A DNA stretch of 24,741 bases from Desulfurococcaceae archaeon (GTDB taxonomy: Archaea > Thermoproteota > Thermoprotei_A > Sulfolobales > Desulfurococcaceae): NCBI GenBank assembly GCA_020832865.1, contig JAJHRJ010000002.1:1-24741 (forward strand), given 5' to 3'. Below, one piece after another: positions 21,301 to 24,741 of the stretch. The notes beneath the pieces were generated by a model. It saw nothing but the letters and a program-made list of their open reading frames with translations, searched no databases and had not been told where the DNA came from. How positions within the stretch are numbered: the first letter of the stretch is position 1; the number at the start of each line of letters is the position of its first letter. The translations under genes were made by a program, and so were the position numbers.

Positions 21301-22377
21301 CACATATGTATCAATAATGTTTCTTATAGCCTCAGGTTTAGACCCTGCTTCGAAGCCTAAGAAGACCTTAAATAACTTTGAGTATATACCTCGCGGTCTC
21401 CCAGTAGCGCTGTTTACTACAAGTACTGTCTTTATCTTCTCTCTAATTTTAGTGAGCTTCTTCTCTAGTTCTTTAAGCTTAAACCTGGCATTCTCAGCCT
21501 CACTAGCTGGTAATGTCACTATTTTTGCTCTGAGCTTTATCAGCTCTAATCCACTATCCACGTCTTCATCACTTAGTCCTACGATCTTAAGTAGCTTCCT
21601 TACAGCTGTTCCGCTTTTAAGAACAGAATCCACGTCGTCCATTACTATTAGAGCATATAAGCCTTTAGGTATAATCTCGTGGTGTCTATGCATAAAAGCA
21701 CTTGTTGTTAATAGAACGTCGAAGTCTCCGTTTTTTATTTTCTCTAACATGAATTCCCTAGTCTTCTTATTCATTTTACTGTGTACGTAGGCTATTCTTA
21801 AACACTCCTTATTCCACCTCTCCTCGTCACAAACATCATTCCCCGTATTCCTGGCGAACTCCACTAACTTCCTCCAGGACTGAATGAGTAGAGGTGTTGT
21901 GGGGAAGGCTAAATAGACCTTGCTGTTTTCACTATCTTTACCCCCATGCTTAATCAGGTAGAGGGCCGCAATTAGTGAGAAGACAGTTTTACCCATGCCA
22001 GTCGGGGCAATTATACTAAAAGACTCTCCCCTGAGTAGTCTCCTAGCCCACGCTTTTTGAGCACTCCACACTGAGAACCCTGTTGCTCTCTTAAAGAACT
22101 CTTCAAAGTCTCTCAGTCTATCCTCCTCCTCTACTAACTTAGACAAGTTCTTAATACGTGACTTACTAATACTACTAGCGTATAGTTTAAGCCTTTCTAC
22201 TCTACTGTAATTAGCTGCTTTATGTACTAGTTCCCAGAACTTATTCTCCGGCAAGCACTCTTCACATGGAGCTTTATACAGTAATCTCAGGTCACTTATT
22301 GCTCCGCCACAGTTCGGACATGCATGCCTATAAATACCACGTACTATGTGAATATCCTGTATCGTGTTACCACTCAC
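18325..22377 (-). CDS. rgy: Reverse gyrase
   Basis: Reverse gyrase positively supercoils DNA and is the hallmark gene of hyperthermophiles. The single 1350-residue chain has an N-terminal zinc finger (C20, C23, C38, C41), a helicase-like module with P-loop APTGMGKT (124-131), DDVD (247-250), SATGRPRG and motif VI QASGRCSR (588-595), then a type IA topoisomerase: toprim E679 (FIVESPNKA), a zinc-like C762/C778/C781 cluster, TDPDAEGE (811-818) and catalytic Tyr1039 (GLITYHRTDS). All catalytic motifs are intact. The length exceeds the usual range of roughly 1050-1250. No intein is visible. GTG 22377 is preceded by TTTAAAAGG (about 22412-22420), leaving a leader of about 13 bases. Confidence 0.98.
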   Translation of the reverse strand: MSGNTIQDIHIVRGIYRHACPNCGGAISDLRLLYKAPCEECLPENKFWELVHKAANYSRVERLKLYASSISKSRIKNLSKLVEEEDRLRDFEEFFKRATGFSVWSAQKAWARRLLRGESFSIIAPTGMGKTVFSLIAALYLIKHGGKDSENSKVYLAFPTTPLLIQSWRKLVEFARNTGNDVCDEERWNKECLRIAYVHSKMNKKTREFMLEKIKNGDFDVLLTTSAFMHRHHEIIPKGLYALIVMDDVDSVLKSGTAVRKLLKIVGLSDEDVDSGLELIKLRAKIVTLPASEAENARFKLKELEKKLTKIREKIKTVLVVNSATGRPRGIYSKLFKVFLGFEAGSKPEAIRNIIDTYVAPSPQRSVEDVVVELALKLKDGFLVFVPVDRGIEYAEYLVLKLREAGIKAEAFHAGKSAELIEAFARGEYNCLVGVATYYGTMVRGVDLPTRVKYVVFAGVPRHKFSSRLETVSPLDILRMLVVIRDVVEEGEREEIDALIGRLSRRLRLMSQGALMRLREEYIKAISTGQYDEKNSLLRDLIRASGILREKLSKEEVWSRLSQLGEVAVIREGDSMYILIPDVATYIQASGRCSRLYPGGITKGLSVLVVDDVRLLRGLTSRMRWIFEDFKIYELREIELERVIEEISGERVRVAEILSGKVAPIGALDLVKTVLFIVESPNKARTIANFFGKPSVRVFENNVRAYEVTIGKYIVTVIATGGHVYDLVVDEKLPEAKNTDHLYGVIKINKRYIPVYTDIKTCARGHQFTDEVEEQGICPKCGSPVEITRKRGIIEVLRKLASEADIVLIGTDPDAEGEKIGWDIRVLLEPYAEKIYRVEFHEVTRRAILSALAKPGEFDVKRVESQIVRRVEDRWLGFALSEIVQRAVWPAYCAYYLLTRGWKNIEDCCKPNRNLSAGRVQTPVLGYILSEFDKSRDVKCSKYLVHVVLERGGKLPPLTLNYAEAKEAGIIGDDGKIVKEPKIINVLIEVLEEKVKEISPPPPFTTDMLLEEASRKLGFSTSKTMSLAQDLFEWGLITYHRTDSTRVSDVGIEVARQFLEYKYSGDYKLVFKPRTWGAGGAHEAIRPTRPIDADRLYELIREGAIVVPGKFTREHMRLYDLIFRRFIASQMIPAQVLTQKLRVKINNFTREVENICEPVVKGYLDIYVNLEFTGKLVVESEKKVITGYVDVENSKRIQYPLPRFHDVVRWMKENEIGRPSTYAKIIDTLIDRNYVEVKGKIQALLVTERGRFVYEFLKRAFGEKVDVRVTRQLEEAMSMVEDGKIDYQEVLSKIHEDIEWIESETTKKIVLETITTMLWEKYRELSSKALYSIQEGNIDKIRECIVNNIG

Positions 22378-22411
22378 GTAAATAACCCGGTTTACAATCT
22401 CACAAATATAG

Positions 22412-22420
22412 CCTTTTAAA
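22412..22420 (-). promoter_or_regulatory. TATA box of reverse gyrase
   Basis: TTTAAAAGG on the minus strand, centred about 39 bases upstream of GTG 22377, predicts a start near 22390. Confidence 0.45.
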
Positions 22421-22509
22421 TCTTAAGAGCCTAGTCTGAGATCATAGATACAAAATTCCCTTTTAATCTAGGCCTGTCATAGTAAAACCAAATAACACTG
22501 GGACTGTTC

Positions 22510-22605
22510 ATGTATCAGAGCTTTACTACACAGAAGATAATGCTGTCTATTCACGGTGCTTTGCAGGCTGCTATTAAGGATCTAATTCTGAGATTATTAA
22601 AGTAG
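22510..22605 (+). CDS. Possible 31-residue small protein or leader ORF upstream of upp
   Basis: An ATG-to-TAG frame of 31 codons (MYQSFTTQKIM, then LSIHGALQAAIKDLILRLLK) lies 13 bases ahead of upp on the same strand. The second half would form an amphipathic basic helix. A TATA-like CTTTTAATC (about 22460-22468) would start transcription near 22491, upstream of this ORF, so the upp mRNA may carry it. The ribosome site is weak (GGGA). It resembles nothing I know and may be chance. Confidence 0.3.
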   Translation: MYQSFTTQKIMLSIHGALQAAIKDLILRLLK

Positions 22606-22618
22606 CTTTACCTGGATA

Positions 22619-23302
22619 TTGAATAACGGGGCTTTGTTGTTTGAGCTAAGAGTGGTAAATAGGAAGTACGCGCAGAGCATACTGACAGTGTTAAGAAATA
22701 GAGAGACTTCACAAATAGATTTTAGAAAAAGCCTTGTACGATTAGGAAGAATACTTGGGCTTGAGATAATAGAAGATCTCGATACAGAGCTCGTCGAAGT
22801 AGAGACACCTCTAGGCATAAGAGTGAAAGGCACCAGGATCAGAGAATTAGATAACGTGATTATTGTCACTGTCCTCAGGGCTGCCTGGCCTTTAACAGAG
22901 GGACTTATCAAGATCTTTTATAGTGCAAAGCAGGGCGTGATTGCTGCAAGAAGAGTGGAAGAAAAAGGAATGCATAACTGGGAGTTCGAAGTAGAGATAT
23001 CATATATTAAAACTCCCAGGATAACTGCTGATAGCGTGATTATCATAAGCGATGTCATGGTTGCAACAGGTTCAACCCTTGCGAGAGTACTACGTGAACT
23101 CGTTCAGAGAGGGAGGGCTAAGAAGTACTACGTAGCCTCAGTTATAGCGACTCCGATCGCTATCGAGAGACTTAAAAGGGTGAGCGAGGAGCTTAACATA
23201 GACTTAAAAATGTACGCTATAACCGTTGATCCCGAAGTAAACAGTAGAGGGTATATTGTGCCTGGCCTCGGAGATGCCGGAGACCGCGCTTTCGGCTCAT
23301 AG
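22619..23302 (+). CDS. upp: Uracil phosphoribosyltransferase
   Basis: UPRT salvages uracil with PRPP to give UMP. The 227 residues contain INFRK-like QIDFRKSLVRLGRILG, VETPLGIRVKG, LRAAWPLTEGL, the PRPP loop D145-V-M-V-A-T-G-S-T153 and the uracil-binding C-terminus PGLGDAGDRAFG. TTG 22619 is the longest start; TTG 22634 or 22637 gives a protein aligning with the N-terminus of the Sulfolobus enzyme as I recall it and is equally likely. It is convergent with the nucleotidyltransferase gene, two bases between the stops. It is preceded by a possible leader ORF. Confidence 0.95.
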   Translation: MNNGALLFELRVVNRKYAQSILTVLRNRETSQIDFRKSLVRLGRILGLEIIEDLDTELVEVETPLGIRVKGTRIRELDNVIIVTVLRAAWPLTEGLIKIFYSAKQGVIAARRVEEKGMHNWEFEVEISYIKTPRITADSVIIISDVMVATGSTLARVLRELVQRGRAKKYYVASVIATPIAIERLKRVSEELNIDLKMYAITVDPEVNSRGYIVPGLGDAGDRAFGS

Positions 23303-23304
23303 AT

Positions 23305-24054
23305 TTACTCCTCAAAGATCGCTATTTCCTCCATGTTGATTTTTTTATACTTCTCAAGGCTCCCTACATCAATCCACAGGCCCCTATGAAGATATCCGTA
23401 GACTCCACAACCCATTCGTATACAATATGGTACAAAGTCACCCATAAAGTCGAAGTCTTTCCCCAGCTCTTCTTCAATATTCCGATCAAATAGCTTAGTG
23501 TTAAGAACGCCTACACCAATAGTCACGTGGAGGTTTATTTTCGGCTTTTCAGCGAACTCTGTCACCCTCTGATCTCCACTTAACCTAGCTACTCCCACAG
23601 GCACACTATAGTTCTCCGCTAAGACGAGCGTTATATCTGCTTTCTTATTAATGTGATATTTGAGTAGATCTCTCACGTCTATAGGAGCTAGAATGTCCCC
23701 ATACCAGAATACAACTGTATCTTTTATTAGCCCCTTTCTATGAGCTTTAAGTAACGCGCCACCTGTATTCCTGTATCCGTCTTCCTCGTCAAGAGAATAC
23801 TCTATTTTAACACCGAGTCTTGAGCCGTCTCCAAAGTAGTTGAATATGTACTTCCACTTGTATCCTACTAGGAACACGTAGTCTTTAATGCCTTGCCTCT
23901 TAAGCCACGTAACTATTAGTTCAAGCACCGGCTTCTCGGACTTACCTAGTGGTATCATAGGCTTTGGTATTATTTCCGTGTATGGGTGAAATCTAGAGCC
24001 AACACCACCTGCCAGTACAGCGGCTTTCACGTTACATAGATCACTAAGAGACAT
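23305..24054 (-). CDS. Sugar-phosphate nucleotidyltransferase
   Basis: This 249-residue NDP-sugar pyrophosphorylase of the RmlA/GMP-PP type (COG1208) shows the signature L-A-G-G-V-G-S-R-F-H-P-Y-T (14-26) with IPKPMIPLG (29-37), then NTGGAL, WYGDILAPID (metal-binding aspartate), FAEKPK and a C-terminal WIDVGSLEKY. It joins a sugar-1-phosphate to NTP; which sugar and base cannot be told. It lacks the left-handed beta-helix domain of bifunctional relatives. ATG 24054 is chosen; GTG 24030 is possible. The epimerase gene lies 60 bases upstream on the same strand, so together they probably supply a nucleotide sugar for surface glycans. Confidence 0.9.
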   Translation of the reverse strand: MSLSDLCNVKAAVLAGGVGSRFHPYTEIIPKPMIPLGKSEKPVLELIVTWLKRQGIKDYVFLVGYKWKYIFNYFGDGSRLGVKIEYSLDEEDGYRNTGGALLKAHRKGLIKDTVVFWYGDILAPIDVRDLLKYHINKKADITLVLAENYSVPVGVARLSGDQRVTEFAEKPKINLHVTIGVGVLNTKLFDRNIEEELGKDFDFMGDFVPYCIRMGCGVYGYLHRGLWIDVGSLEKYKKINMEEIAIFEE

Positions 24055-24114
24055 CTACAAGAGCCCTCTGTTAACACTTATAATAAGGCACCACGTATTT
24101 ATGCTTTTCCCGGG

Positions 24115-24741
24115 CTACGTGAACTTCAAGTTTAATTCTCTTATAAGTTGCCTTACCGTGTCTGAAACGGCTTCACTAGAGCTCATCCTCGGCTTCCAAC
24201 CTAGTGACATAATTTTCTTAACGTCAAGTATGATTCTCTTTATATCTCCAGGCCAGCCGACCCCGTGTAGAACCGGCTTATACACTACTCTCACAGTCGT
24301 TAAGCCGGTTTCTCTTAGAATAATTCCCACTAAGTCTTTTACGGTAATCCAGTCAACATTACCCACGTTTAACACTGAGTAGTGATCTCTTACTTGCCTC
24401 CAGGCTAGTAGTGTAGCTTCTACTGCGTCTTTGACGTGTAAGTAGCTTCTAACTTGCTCTCCGTCACCTAGGACTTCTAGTTCACTCTTGTTTCTAGTCA
24501 GCTTGATAAGTAGGTCGTATATAACTCCATGTCTAAGTCTCGGGCCAACTATATTAGCATACCTCAAAATAACTGCTCTCAAACCATAGAGAACACTATA
24601 GGCATGTAGTAGAACCTCGCAAGACGCCTTACTCGCCCCATAGACAGATACAGGTCTTAAAGGCGCGTCTTCGGGAAGAGGTCCTCCGGGTGTTTCACCA
24701 TAAACTGTGCTTGAAGACGCAAATACAACTTCTCTCACATC
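24115..24741 (-). CDS. NAD-dependent sugar epimerase/dehydratase (N-terminus beyond window)
   Basis: This is an extended short-chain dehydrogenase of the GalE/UDP-sugar 4-epimerase type. The visible 208 residues start inside the protein (D-V-R-E-V-V-F), so the GxxGxxG dinucleotide motif lies outside. Present are SSSTVYGE (catalytic Ser/Thr), the Y-G-A-S-K catalytic pair, LRYANIVGPR, GDGEQVRSYLHVKDAVEA and VLNVGN, all diagnostic. The gene stays open to the last base of the window. It is followed 60 bases later by the nucleotidyltransferase. Epimerase versus dehydratase cannot be decided from this part. Confidence 0.92.
   Translation of the reverse strand, partial: DVREVVFASSSTVYGETPGGPLPEDAPLRPVSVYGASKASCEVLLHAYSVLYGLRAVILRYANIVGPRLRHGVIYDLLIKLTRNKSELEVLGDGEQVRSYLHVKDAVEATLLAWRQVRDHYSVLNVGNVDWITVKDLVGIILRETGLTTVRVVYKPVLHGVGWPGDIKRIILDVKKIMSLGWKPRMSSSEAVSDTVRQLIRELNLKFT

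Noticed and set aside
1..24741. CRISPR arrays, insertion sequences, integrase genes or attachment sites at the tRNAs
   Set aside because: No spaced direct repeats, transposase or integrase motifs, or duplicated tRNA 3' ends were seen.

Overview
The window looks like chromosomal DNA of a hyperthermophilic crenarchaeon, most likely of the Desulfurococcales/Sulfolobales type. The evidence is a complete reverse gyrase, a Sulfolobus-like TFB with a degenerate zinc ribbon, archaeal L44e, S27e and aIF5A, tRNA genes with anticodon-loop introns and no encoded CCA, near-leaderless genes with TATA boxes about 25 bases upstream, GAGGTG-type ribosome binding sites, frequent GTG/TTG starts, and the archaeal-type mevalonate genes. 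I do not assign a species. No mobile element, CRISPR array, rRNA or phage gene was seen.

Layout. 1-580: 5' part of tfb (minus). 719-1314: tRNA-Gln(UUG) and tRNA-Ser(CGA), both with introns, around a gene-free stretch that holds at least one good box C/D guide RNA candidate. 1336-2367: AmrS-like radical SAM enzyme starting 21 bases after tRNA-Ser. 2408-4298 (minus): tRNA-Leu(UAG), FAU-1-type ribonuclease and a UPF0147 protein. 4420-4791: p27/UPF0148 zinc protein, whose 3' end overlaps tmk. 4756-10139 (minus): a tightly packed six-gene operon, in transcription order an RNase-H-fold RuvX/YqgF-like protein, a Clp1-type polynucleotide kinase, a UbiD-family decarboxylase, the AcnX large and small subunits, and thymidylate kinase. 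The UbiD and AcnX genes fit anhydromevalonate phosphate decarboxylase and phosphomevalonate dehydratase of the archaeal mevalonate pathway.

10206-11346: a RecA-fold ATPase overlapping carS (archaeal lipid synthesis), divergent from that operon. 11446-12292: L44e, S27e and a small membrane/coiled-coil protein. 12371-14853: indolepyruvate:ferredoxin oxidoreductase iorA-iorB, converging on a small zinc protein (14838-15122, minus). The intergenic space 15123-15289 carries the best box C/D sRNA candidate. 15290-17260: class II glutamine amidotransferase and AcoX/NAD-kinase-like gene. 17360-17758: aIF5A. 17828-22377 (minus): an unrecognised 120-residue protein and reverse gyrase. 22510-23302: a 31-codon small ORF and uracil phosphoribosyltransferase. 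23305-24741 (minus): sugar-phosphate nucleotidyltransferase and a truncated sugar epimerase.

Most genes are housekeeping. The parts most worth a second look are the predicted guide RNAs, the RuvX-like/Clp1 pair at the head of the lipid operon, a thymidylate kinase with no AUG/GUG/UUG start, the unrecognised gene next to reverse gyrase, and the small ORF ahead of upp.
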